Source: Pseudomonadota bacterium
GTDB taxonomy: Bacteria > Pseudomonadota > Gammaproteobacteria > JAKAQQ01
Assembly (NCBI GenBank): GCA_021810635.1
Contig: JAJZIH010000001.1
Coordinates: forward strand, 62,001-126,000
Length of the DNA: 64,000 nt
Direction of reading: 5' to 3'
Shown here: positions 55,854-63,471 of the stretch, in pieces
How the letters are laid out: the number at the start of each line of letters is the position of its first letter
Numbering within the stretch: position 1 is the first letter of the stretch
Notes under the pieces: generated by a model
What the model was told of the DNA's origin: nothing
Database searches by the model: none
What the model saw: only the letters and a program-made list of their open reading frames with translations
Translations under genes and position numbers: made by a program

Positions 55854-56827
55854 AGTGCGAGCATCCTCTCGACGGAGCGCCGGGCCCGCTCGGCCACGGC
55901 CGCTTCGATCGTCACCTCGTAGCGGAGCGATTCGAGCGACTCGCGCAGGTTCGTGAGGGTGATGCGCTTCATATAGGGGCAGAGGTTGCATGGGCGGACG
56001 AAACGCACCTCCGGGTGGTCGACCGTAATGTTGTCGCTCATCGAGCATTCGGTCAGGAGGGCAACCGCTGCGGGACGCTGGCGATCGATATATTCGGACA
56101 TCGCCGTCGTCGATCCGGAAAAATCCGCGTCGGCGACCACCTCGGGCCGGCATTCAGGATGGGCCAGAACCTCGAGCCCAGGATGCTCCCGCCGGAGCGC
56201 CTGCACGGCTTCCAGGCCGAACCGTTCGTGCACGATGCAGCGCCCCTGCCAGGGGATGATCTCGACGGCGGTGCGGCGCGCCACGTTCGCGGCCAAGTAC
56301 CGGTCCGGGATCAGCAGGACCCGTGGGGTCCCAAGCGATTCGACCACGGCGACGGCGTTGGCGGACGTGCAGCAGATGTCGGATTCCGCCTTGACCGCCG
56401 CCGAGGTATTGACGTAGGTCACAACCGGGACGCCGGGATGGGCCCTGCGGAGGGCCCGGACATCCTCCGGGGTGATGGATTCCGCAAGGGAGCAGCCGGC
56501 CCCGAGGTCCGGCATGAGGACCGTCCGGACGGGATTGAGCAGCTTGGCCGTTTCGGCCATGAAATAGACCCCGGCCATGACGATCACCTCGGCTTCGAGG
56601 TGCCTGGCCTCACGGGCCAGATGCAGGCTGTCCCCCACGACATCGGCCACGCAGTGATAGATCTCGGGAGTCTGATAGTTATGGGCCAGGATCACCGCCT
56701 GACGCCTGCGCTTGAGTTCCCAGATCGCCTCCACCTCATCGGCGAAGACCGGCCATTCGATTTCCGGGATGAACGGCCGCACCCGCTCGTAGAGAAGCTC
56801 CGTACGCTGTGCGGGAACCGGTTGCAT
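55850..56827 (-). CDS. nadA: Quinolinate synthase
   Basis: NadA (325 residues) condenses iminoaspartate with dihydroxyacetone phosphate to quinolinate. Three Fe-S ligands are visible in their usual contexts: GAGCSLAES, a Cys in DICCTSANAV and Cys in PCNLCPYMKR. VILAHNYQTPEIYH and VMAGVYFMAETAKLLNP are typical. ATG 56827 is preferred over GTG 56842. It is probably transcribed from a promoter under the palindrome just upstream, separate from the regulator gene. Confidence 0.95.
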   Translation of the reverse strand: MQPVPAQRTELLYERVRPFIPEIEWPVFADEVEAIWELKRRRQAVILAHNYQTPEIYHCVADVVGDSLHLAREARHLEAEVIVMAGVYFMAETAKLLNPVRTVLMPDLGAGCSLAESITPEDVRALRRAHPGVPVVTYVNTSAAVKAESDICCTSANAVAVVESLGTPRVLLIPDRYLAANVARRTAVEIIPWQGRCIVHERFGLEAVQALRREHPGLEVLAHPECRPEVVADADFSGSTTAMSEYIDRQRPAAVALLTECSMSDNITVDHPEVRFVRPCNLCPYMKRITLTNLRESLESLRYEVTIEAAVAERARRSVERMLAL

Positions 56828-56843
56828 CAGGACCACCCCCACT

Positions 56844-56862
56844 TATACTCATAATGAGCATT
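56844..56862 (-). promoter_or_regulatory. Palindromic operator candidate before nadA
   Basis: CTCAT-A-ATGAG (56848-56858) with further symmetric bases outside (T at 56846 with A at 56860, A at 56845 with T at 56861). It sits in the 98-bp gap between the regulator gene and nadA and overlaps the AT-rich promoter region. A dyad of this size in this place is what a NadQ/NrtR-type repressor would need; the exact site is an inference. Confidence 0.6.
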
Positions 56863-56925
56863 ACATGCCCGAAACGATCACTTCCCTTGAGACGCAATCA
56901 TGCTAGCTTAGGGGACCCCGGGTCG

Positions 56926-57912
56926 TCAAATCCGTCGCCCTCCCCTCTCCTGCGGAAGCCGGGATCCGCCGGGAGCCTGTTCCATGAGAACGTCGCGCCG
57001 GAAACGGTAACGGCGCGCGGGTCGGCCGCCGGTTCGGGATTCGATGGTCCCGGTGGGCTCGACCAGCTTCTGCTGGATCATGAGGCGGCGGAAATTCTGC
57101 TTGTGCAGCTTGAGGCCGGCGATCGCCTCGACTGCCTGCTGCAGCTCAAGATAAGTAAAGGAAGGGGGCAGGAGTTCGAAAACCACCGGCCGGTACTTGA
57201 TTTTTGCCCGCAGGCGGGCAATCGCCGTTGCGAGGATGCGCCGATGATCCTGGACCATGGCCTCGCCGGTGCGAAGTGGATCCCCTCCATTTGCGGCATC
57301 CCGGTTTCGTCGCCGGGCCTCGGCAATCAGGCTGGCTTCGTAGAGGAGTTCGTAGCGCTGCAGGACCCATTCCTCATTCCACCCATGGCCTTCGACCCTG
57401 AAGGCATGGCGGCAGCGTCCACGCCGCATCCGGCGCTCAGCGGCCGTCGCGCCGTGCGACGCCCAGCGCTCAAGAGCGTCGAGGATCGGACCGAGGACAG
57501 GCGGCGGACCCTGTCGGTGGTCTTCCCAGGGAAAATACCGGTACCAGCTCCACCAGCCCACCCCGGGGTCGGGATCCATTCGGGATTCCAGTGTCAGCGC
57601 GAGGTAACTGACCGAAATCACGCGCCGCGGCCCCGAATTCTCGAGACGGTCCCGGTCCGCGAAGGTATAAAGCTGCTCGATATGTCCAAGCGGATGGTGC
57701 GTCTGGCGTTCGACCCACGACCGCACACCCGACTGGAGCGAGCGGTGCGCCGACTCGAAAGGTCCCGAGGGCAGACTCCTTCCTGTCTCCAACGTGAGGA
57801 CGCGGGGCATGCGTGCCGTGACGGCCGCCACCACCGCAATCAGTTCGGCATCAAACGGTGCGGCCGCGGGCGGAGCGCCGCCCGTCGGCCCAGTCTCCAG
57901 GGGTCCGGTCAT
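56926..57912 (-). CDS. nadQ: NadQ/NrtR-type NAD biosynthesis regulator
   Basis: A 328-residue protein with an N-terminal Nudix-like fold (LTLETGRSLPSGPFESAHRSLQSGVRSWVERQT; LYTFADRDR) and a C-terminal winged helix (TYLELQQAVEAIAGLKLHKQNFRRLMIQQKLVEPTG). NrtR and NadQ regulators sense NAD-related metabolites and repress NAD synthesis genes; the LPSGPF...HRSL pattern points to the NadQ (COG4111) branch. The Nudix box is degenerate, as expected for a sensor rather than an enzyme. It is directly upstream of nadA-nadB. Confidence 0.85.
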   Translation of the reverse strand: MTGPLETGPTGGAPPAAAPFDAELIAVVAAVTARMPRVLTLETGRSLPSGPFESAHRSLQSGVRSWVERQTHHPLGHIEQLYTFADRDRLENSGPRRVISVSYLALTLESRMDPDPGVGWWSWYRYFPWEDHRQGPPPVLGPILDALERWASHGATAAERRMRRGRCRHAFRVEGHGWNEEWVLQRYELLYEASLIAEARRRNRDAANGGDPLRTGEAMVQDHRRILATAIARLRAKIKYRPVVFELLPPSFTYLELQQAVEAIAGLKLHKQNFRRLMIQQKLVEPTGTIESRTGGRPARRYRFRRDVLMEQAPGGSRLPQERGGRRI

Positions 57913-57941
57913 CCCCGAGTCCTCCGGTTTCCGGGTTCCAT

Positions 57942-58001
57942 GTTAGCATCCGGCCCCGGCTTCGCCCGGTTCATTTGACAACCCGCAACCGGCATGCTAA
58001 C
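57942..58001 (+). promoter_or_regulatory. Inverted repeat flanking the mbfA promoter
   Basis: GTTAGCAT (57942-57949) and ATGCTAAC (57994-58001) are exact inverted copies followed or preceded by CCGG. Between them TTGACA (57975-57980) is a perfect -35; the right arm coincides with the expected -10. A regulator binding both arms could loop or occlude the promoter. Confidence 0.5.
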
Positions 58002-58043
58002 TATCGACCCGTCAACATCCTGACAGGCCAGACCGGACACCGC

Positions 58044-59051
58044 ATGAAGCGCGATGTTTTCTCACCTGCTCTCTGGTATCGACGGGGCCATGCGGAACTC
58101 GATTTTTCCAACCTCTCGGAACAACAGATTCTCGCGCTTGCGATCTCGCTGGAAGAGGAGGACGCGCGGATCTACGAACAGTATGCCGATGCGCTGCGCG
58201 AGCACTACCCAGACAGCGCCCAGATGTTCACGGTCATGGCGCAGGAGGAACACCAGCACCGCAACCGCCTGATCGGGGTCTACCAGGGCAAGTTCGGGGA
58301 CCGCATCCCGCTGATCCGCCGCCAGGATGTGCGCGGCTTCATCGAGCGCAAGCCGGTCTGGCTCATCCAGCCTCTCGACATCGAGAAAATCCGGCATCAG
58401 GCGGAAATGATGGAGAACGAGTCCGCGAGTTTCTACGCCGAGGCCGCCCACCGCAGCCATGACGCCACGATCCGCAAGCTGCTGGGCGACCTCGGCGTCG
58501 AGGAAAACGTCCACGAAAGCAAGGCGGAGTCCCTTGGGAACGAACTGATCACCGATTCGGTCCAGACCATCGAGCGGGAAACCCACCGGCGGCAGATGCT
58601 GCTCCAGGTGATCCAGCCCGGGCTGGCCGGACTCATGGACGGCTCGGTCTCGACCCTGGCGCCGATCTTCGCTGCGGCCTTTGCCACCCACGACACGGCG
58701 AGCACGTTTCTGGTGGGGCTGGCTGCGGCGATCGGAGCCGGCATCAGCATGGCCTTCGCCGAAGCTCTGTCCGACACGGGGCTCATCACCGGACGCGGCA
58801 ATCCCTGGTGGCGCGGCAGCGTCACGGGCGGGATGACAACATTAGGCGGCCTGTTCCACAGCCTGCCCTTCCTGATCCCGAGCTTCCATCTGGCGCTCAC
58901 GGTCGCGGTCATCGTGGTCGCCGTCGAACTGACCGCCATCGCCTGGATTCGGAAAAGGTACATGGATACCCCATTCCTGTCCGCGTTCTTCCAGGTGGTG
59001 GTGGGCGGGTTTTTGGTCTTCCTGGCCGGTATCCTGATCGGAAGCGCCTGA
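58044..59051 (+). CDS. mbfA: Ferritin-VIT1 iron exporter, MbfA type
   Basis: A 335-residue protein that fuses an N-terminal erythrin/ferritin-like four-helix domain (residues about 20-165) to a C-terminal VIT1/CCC1 membrane domain. Di-iron ligands appear in AISLEEEDARIYEQYADAL, MAQEEHQHRNRL, MMENESASFYAEAA and GVEENVHESKAE. The VIT1 part has GLAGLMDGSVSTLAPIF, GISMAFAEALSD and several helices. In alphaproteobacteria MbfA exports iron and protects against acid and peroxide. ATG 58044 fits the family; the longer frame upstream lies in the regulator's promoter region. Confidence 0.93.
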   Translation: MKRDVFSPALWYRRGHAELDFSNLSEQQILALAISLEEEDARIYEQYADALREHYPDSAQMFTVMAQEEHQHRNRLIGVYQGKFGDRIPLIRRQDVRGFIERKPVWLIQPLDIEKIRHQAEMMENESASFYAEAAHRSHDATIRKLLGDLGVEENVHESKAESLGNELITDSVQTIERETHRRQMLLQVIQPGLAGLMDGSVSTLAPIFAAAFATHDTASTFLVGLAAAIGAGISMAFAEALSDTGLITGRGNPWWRGSVTGGMTTLGGLFHSLPFLIPSFHLALTVAVIVVAVELTAIAWIRKRYMDTPFLSAFFQVVVGGFLVFLAGILIGSA

Positions 59052-59091
59052 AAAGGTCCGGTCGGGCCCGCGCGCGGAGGATCGCCGGGAT

Positions 59092-59616
59092 TCAGGTCAC
59101 GGGCAGCCGGATCAGGCGGTCCTTGAGCTCGACCACTTTCACCCAGTAGAGGATCCAGAGGACGACGGCGGCCACCCACATGAGGCCGCCCAAGAGCGGG
59201 ACGATCGCGCAGATCCAGAGGATGGACATGGCCAACCCGATGGCATAACCGCAGTCTCCGCAGTCCTTGATCCCTCGCTCCTCGAGTTCCCGCTTGAGCG
59301 CCTGCGATACCTGGATGACGACGACGAAGTTCCACGCGAGATTGAAGAAGGGAATGAGGTCCAGCCAGACAAGTCCCGGGCTGAGGCCACGGTTCTTCGG
59401 GGAAACCGCCCGCAGCGCGCCCTGCATGCTGATCAGGAAAAAGACCAGCGGGACGAACCAGACGGCCACGAGGGCGAAGAGGAAGGCGATGGCCAGGACC
59501 ATGAGGTCGCCGACCACGGCACCGGCCGTCACGCCAGCCAGCAGGGAATGCATCACGCCTGGAAAGACGGCCATCCAGTGGCCATGCGACCACACGATCC
59601 CGTTCATGCGGGTCAT
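59092..59616 (-). CDS. Small multi-helix membrane protein (paralogue 1)
   Basis: A 174-residue membrane protein with four predicted helices (VLAIAFLFALVAVWFVPLVFFLI, GLVWLDLIPFFNLAWNFVVV, AIGLAMSILWICAIVPLL, MWVAAVVLWILYWVKVV). A conserved loop LRAVSPKNRGLSPGLVWL...IPFFNL.WNF is shared with the gene at 59959. Function unknown; such proteins are common and uncharacterised. The first Met of the frame lies further upstream but ATG 59616 starts just before the hydrophobic part. Two Cys (DCGDC) sit in the cytoplasmic loop. Confidence 0.7.
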   Translation of the reverse strand: MTRMNGIVWSHGHWMAVFPGVMHSLLAGVTAGAVVGDLMVLAIAFLFALVAVWFVPLVFFLISMQGALRAVSPKNRGLSPGLVWLDLIPFFNLAWNFVVVIQVSQALKRELEERGIKDCGDCGYAIGLAMSILWICAIVPLLGGLMWVAAVVLWILYWVKVVELKDRLIRLPVT

Positions 59617-59958
59617 GGTTCGACCCCCCGTCGCCGCAAACGGCTGCCCCCCACGGCCCTCCGGGAACTTGCCCGGCCACCGGATTCGATCACGAAAACC
59701 AACGGCCCCGGTGCCACCAACACCGTCCGAGCCCACGGGCATCTGATTTTCATTGTGAGGAAGCCTCCATCCGGAAATGCCAATAATCTGTCTGAATCAC
59801 CGGGGGGTTTTTCTTCTCTGGCCATGAGCCTACCACAAAATCGTCCTCCGGCACTGGCTTCCGGTCACCCGTTCGCCGAACCCATCCACATCAGCACCCC
59901 GACCCGGAGCGCCCGTTTCACGGCCAGTCCGGCCCGCGTCGCTGACCGGTGGACCGTC
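59617..59958. other. Gap between the two membrane-protein paralogues
   Basis: About 340 bp. It should hold the promoter of the gene ending at 59092, but I found no convincing -35/-10 pair. A CCGGGGGG-TTTTT stretch near 59800-59815 has no pairing arm. No ORF of note. Confidence 0.4.
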
Positions 59959-60396
59959 TCAGGCCGGCGCCGCCAGCACGCGGCGGTAGCCCGCGATCTG
60001 AACCCAGTAGATGATCCAGCAGATGAATCCCGCCAGCGACGTCAGGAGGGGCAGGATCGGAACCAGTGAGACCACGGCCAGGATGCACATGGCAAGCCCG
60101 ACCCCGCCGCCAAAACCCGTCCCCCTCATCTGGCGGGTTTCGAACTCGGCCTTGAGTGAATCGCGGATGTAGATCACGACGAAGAAGTTCCAGACCAGGT
60201 TGAAAAAGGGGATCAGCAGCAGGAACACCAGCCCCGGCGACATTTTCCGGTTGGCCGGGGAGACCGCGTTCAGGGTTTTCATGAGGGTCACGAGATAGAG
60301 GATGCCGACGACGAGTAACGCGAGCCCCACGATCATGGCAAAGAGCACACCCATGCCGGTCAGGAACGCCCAGGGCTGAAATCCGTTGGAAGTCAT
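59959..60396 (-). CDS. Small multi-helix membrane protein (paralogue 2)
   Basis: A 145-residue membrane protein, paralogue of the gene at 59092: LNAVSPANRKMSPGLVFLLLIPFFNLVWNFFVVI and GVGLAMCILAVVSLVPILPLL match it in order. ATG 60396 follows an in-frame GTG; the long hydrophobic first helix follows directly. Same orientation as its paralogue and a likely tandem duplicate. Function unknown. Confidence 0.7.
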   Translation of the reverse strand: MTSNGFQPWAFLTGMGVLFAMIVGLALLVVGILYLVTLMKTLNAVSPANRKMSPGLVFLLLIPFFNLVWNFFVVIYIRDSLKAEFETRQMRGTGFGGGVGLAMCILAVVSLVPILPLLTSLAGFICWIIYWVQIAGYRRVLAAPA

Positions 60397-60713
60397 CACA
60401 TTGGTTCTCCGTTGAAGGGGTTTTGGAAAGGGCCAGCCGCAGCCCGGCGGGTGACCGGGACCATCATCTGCTCATCGTTCGCGGTCTGGTTTCGGTTTCC
60501 GGTCTTCGATGCGGCATGCCGTTTATTCTGGATACGCGTTTCTTTGTACACCACCGGGTCCGGGTGCGCAAGCGTCCGGATCGTCGAGCCTGCAGACTAT
60601 AATGAACCGGCCACCGTCCGGACTTTCCCCATCCTTCGGCCACCCCCCGCTCCAATCCTGCGTTCCGGCCGGCTCGCCCGGATGAGGGAGGCTGCACCGG
60701 CCGGAAGCAGCCC
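60397..60713. other. Intergenic region upstream of the BtuF-like gene
   Basis: About 315 bp. I looked for a B12 riboswitch and saw no B12 box. The only distinct signal is the -10 box at 60598-60603. Confidence 0.4.
60598..60603 (+). promoter_or_regulatory. -10 box before the BtuF-like gene
   Basis: Perfect TATAAT, about 110 bp before ATG 60714. The -35 position (TCCGGA) is weak. Confidence 0.35.
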
Positions 60714-61520
60714 ATGCCCATGAGCTACCCTCCCGAGCGCATCGTCTGCCTGACCGAGGAGACGACCGAGACCCTCTACCTCCTGGGCGAGGAACGGAGA
60801 ATCGTCGGCATCTCCGGCTACACCGTCCGCCCGGCGCGGGCGCGGCGCGAGAAGCCGCGGGTGTCGGCCTTCACTCATGCGAAGATCGACCGGATCCTCG
60901 CGCTTGAACCTGATCTCGTCCTCGGCTTCTCCGATCTCCAGGCCGGCATTGCCGAGGCTCTCATCCGGCGGGGCCTTGCCGTCCACGTCTTCAACCAGCG
61001 CAGCGTGGCAGACATCCTGGCCATGATCGCCACCTTGGGTGCCCTGGTCGGCTGTCCGGAGCGCGCGCAACGACTCGCCGAACAGTTCGCATCCGGTCTG
61101 GACGCGCTTGGGCACGTGGCCGCGGGCTGGCCCAGGCATCCAACCGTCTACTTCGAGGAATGGGACGATCCCCTGATCTCGGGCATCGGGTGGGTCTCGG
61201 AACTGATCGGAATCGCGGGTGGCATCGACTGTTTCCGCGAGCAGGCCCGGCAATCCCTGGCCAAAAACCGCATCATCAGTGATCCGGGCCGGATCATCGC
61301 GGCGGACCCGGAAATCATCCTGGCATCCTGGTGCGGCAAGAAATTCCATTCCGAACGGCTCATGGCCCGACCCGGGTTCGCCGCGATCCGGGCTGTCGCC
61401 TCCGGGTGGGTCCACGAAATCCCCTCGAGCGAGATCCTGCAGCCCGGACCCGCCGCGCTGACCGACGGTGTCCGGCGGATCCACGACCTCTTCGGACGCT
61501 GGGTCGCCCGCTACGCCTGA
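60714..61520 (+). CDS. Cobalamin-binding/BtuF-like substrate-binding family protein
   Basis: A 268-residue member of the periplasmic-binding family used for B12 and Fe-siderophores. PPERIVCLTEETTETLYLLG is the N-terminal signature, then IDRILALEPDLVLGFSDLQ, VHVFNQRSVADILAMI and DPEIILASWCGKK. There is no signal peptide, so it is likely cytoplasmic, as in many BtuF-like proteins outside ABC operons. A second ATG lies two codons downstream. The last 10 nt overlap the convergent MBL gene. Confidence 0.85.
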   Translation: MPMSYPPERIVCLTEETTETLYLLGEERRIVGISGYTVRPARARREKPRVSAFTHAKIDRILALEPDLVLGFSDLQAGIAEALIRRGLAVHVFNQRSVADILAMIATLGALVGCPERAQRLAEQFASGLDALGHVAAGWPRHPTVYFEEWDDPLISGIGWVSELIGIAGGIDCFREQARQSLAKNRIISDPGRIIAADPEIILASWCGKKFHSERLMARPGFAAIRAVASGWVHEIPSSEILQPGPAALTDGVRRIHDLFGRWVARYA

Positions 61521-62611
61521 TCCATCCCGGCTCCGGCCGCGGCCTCGACCGCCAGACGGGCGCGGTGCCGGATCTCGTCCGGGCCCAGATGTCGGCACCC
61601 GAAATCAATCTGTTCGGTGCCGTCCCGCCGTTCGAGGAATCCCTCGAACCAGAGACGGTGGAGATGGGCAAGCGTCTCGCCGAAGGCAAAGGCCAGCTCA
61701 TGATCACTGAGGGCCCGGTCGAAAAGCACGGGGACCAGCTCGGCTGCCGTGGCAAAGGTCCCGGACAGGGCTGCGAGCAGGCGGCGGAGGCGCTCCTCAT
61801 GGTGGATGAGCAGTTCCCGGACCCGCGCACGCGCCCCGCGGAAGGGCTGCCCATGGGAGGGAAGGATCAGGGTTTCATCGCCGAACGCCCGGAAGCCGGC
61901 CAGGACCTTGAGAAAGTCGCCCAACGGATCGCCTTCCGGTTCCAGCGTCATGACCGAGACGTTGCTTGAGATGGTCGGCAGGAGGAGGTCTCCGGAGATC
62001 AGGACCGACGAGGCTGGACAGTGGAAAAACGCGTGCTCCGGACTGTGTCCACCTCCCGTGCCGACGTGCCAGCCCGCCCCGACCGGAATCACCTGCCCGG
62101 CTTCGATCCGTCTCAGGGTCATCGGGAGGCGGGGCACCGACCGCACATAAAAGCGGGCCCGCCCCTCGAACGAAGCCTGTTCCCGGTCGCCCGCACCATG
62201 CCGGGCGTAGAAACGCTCGAGCGAGGCTCGGTCAGCCGGGGGGGCCCGGCTCTGGATGAGGCATGCCCCCAGATACTCGGCCAAGGTCATCCGGAGCGGA
62301 ACCCCGAGCCGCCCGCACAGCCAATGGGCAAGGCCGACATGATCCGGGTGGAGGTGGCTCACGATCACGCCCACGGCCCGGGAATCCGCAAGCGGTCCGT
62401 CGAGGAGGCGCGACCAGGCCTCCCGGGTCGGTTCGGTGTCCATCCCGGTATCGAGGAGGACAGAGCGTCCCGTTTCCCCTTCATGGAGGATCCAGACGTT
62501 CACGTGGTCGAGGGCCAAAGGAAGCGGCATCCTGACCCAGCTGACGCCGGGCACGATCTCAAGCGCCAACCCGGGTGCCGGGGGCTCCCGGTCGAGCATC
62601 TCGAGAACCAT
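61511..62611 (-). CDS. MBL-fold metallohydrolase
   Basis: A 366-residue metallo-beta-lactamase-fold hydrolase. The zinc motif is VSHLHPDHVGLAHWL (HxHxDH); further ligands are the His in GGGHSPEHAFF, the Asp in LISGDLLLP and the His in LPSHGQPF. Helical C-terminal sequence follows. ATG 62611 overlaps the dsbG stop by one base (TGATG), so the two are likely co-transcribed; a longer frame upstream lies in dsbG. The substrate is unknown. Confidence 0.9.
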   Translation of the reverse strand: MVLEMLDREPPAPGLALEIVPGVSWVRMPLPLALDHVNVWILHEGETGRSVLLDTGMDTEPTREAWSRLLDGPLADSRAVGVIVSHLHPDHVGLAHWLCGRLGVPLRMTLAEYLGACLIQSRAPPADRASLERFYARHGAGDREQASFEGRARFYVRSVPRLPMTLRRIEAGQVIPVGAGWHVGTGGGHSPEHAFFHCPASSVLISGDLLLPTISSNVSVMTLEPEGDPLGDFLKVLAGFRAFGDETLILPSHGQPFRGARARVRELLIHHEERLRRLLAALSGTFATAAELVPVLFDRALSDHELAFAFGETLAHLHRLWFEGFLERRDGTEQIDFGCRHLGPDEIRHRARLAVEAAAGAGMDQA

Positions 62612-63414
62612 CAGGGCGTTCCGGCCAGGCCGAGGAGATGAGGCAGATCGCCCTCGGGCGGCACCCCGCCCGTGAGGTGCAGACCGCCTTGCGCGGAGCG
62701 GACTATGATCCCGGGAGTGCCCTGGAACCCGAGCCAGCCAAACAGGAGGGTGGAATCGCGGATGGCGGCCAGCGTCCGGGGCCGGATCTGGTCCGGCGGC
62801 AGGGGCGGCAGGCCACCTTGGGCGTAGTGCGCCTCGAGGGCATTGTAGGTGGCCTCCGGTCGGCGGCTCTGCAGAATTCTCGCCGCCTTGCCGAGGCTGC
62901 TTCGGGCCAGAACGGCAACAAACACGTAGCGCATCTGCAGTCCATCCTTGAAGAGGGGTTGCACCCACTGCCACAAGTGATGGCAATAGACGCAATTCGG
63001 ATCGACCATGGCATAGACGATGGTGCGCGGATGGGCGGCGCCTTCGGCCACCCACGGCAGATGGGCCAGCCGGTTCCAGACCCCACCCTGGACGAGATAG
63101 CGGTCGAGGAACCGGCTCGTGAGATTAACGCCATGGGCATTGATCAGGTTGCCCGTGAGGATCCCCCGGCCGCCACCTACCGAGTAGACGATGGCCCGAT
63201 GCATCCCAGACCCGATCACGTAACCCTCGATCCCAAGCCCGGTCGGGAAACGGCGGATGACCCGGACTCCCATCCGATTGAACAGCCTGAGCGTCCGCGC
63301 CGGCGAAGCAGCCCATGCCGCGGAACCGGCAAGCGCGAGCCCCACAAGCAGGACCACCAAGGTCCGGCACCGGCCGGCCGGAAGGGCAACAGGACGGCTC
63401 GGGTCAGTCGGCAT
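62611..63414 (-). CDS. dsbG: Thiol:disulfide interchange protein DsbG/DsbC-like
   Basis: A 267-residue exported thioredoxin-fold protein. The signal is RCRTLVVLLVGLALAGSAAWA. An N-terminal dimerisation-like region is followed by YAMVDPNCVYCHHLWQWVQP, whose CVYC is the active-site pair (DsbG has CPYC). GFQGTPGIIVRSAQG with the cis-proline lies near the end. It probably isomerises or rescues cysteines in the periplasm. ATG 63414 is preferred to GTG 63423. Confidence 0.88.
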   Translation of the reverse strand: MPTDPSRPVALPAGRCRTLVVLLVGLALAGSAAWAASPARTLRLFNRMGVRVIRRFPTGLGIEGYVIGSGMHRAIVYSVGGGRGILTGNLINAHGVNLTSRFLDRYLVQGGVWNRLAHLPWVAEGAAHPRTIVYAMVDPNCVYCHHLWQWVQPLFKDGLQMRYVFVAVLARSSLGKAARILQSRRPEATYNALEAHYAQGGLPPLPPDQIRPRTLAAIRDSTLLFGWLGFQGTPGIIVRSAQGGLHLTGGVPPEGDLPHLLGLAGTP

Positions 63415-63471
63415 CCAGATCACCGGATCGGGGAGGTGGCCAGTATACGACAGTGCCCAACGGCGGGCCGG

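Noticed and set aside
60397-60713. Cobalamin riboswitch before the BtuF-like gene
   Set aside because: No B12 box or convincing multi-stem fold could be found by eye.
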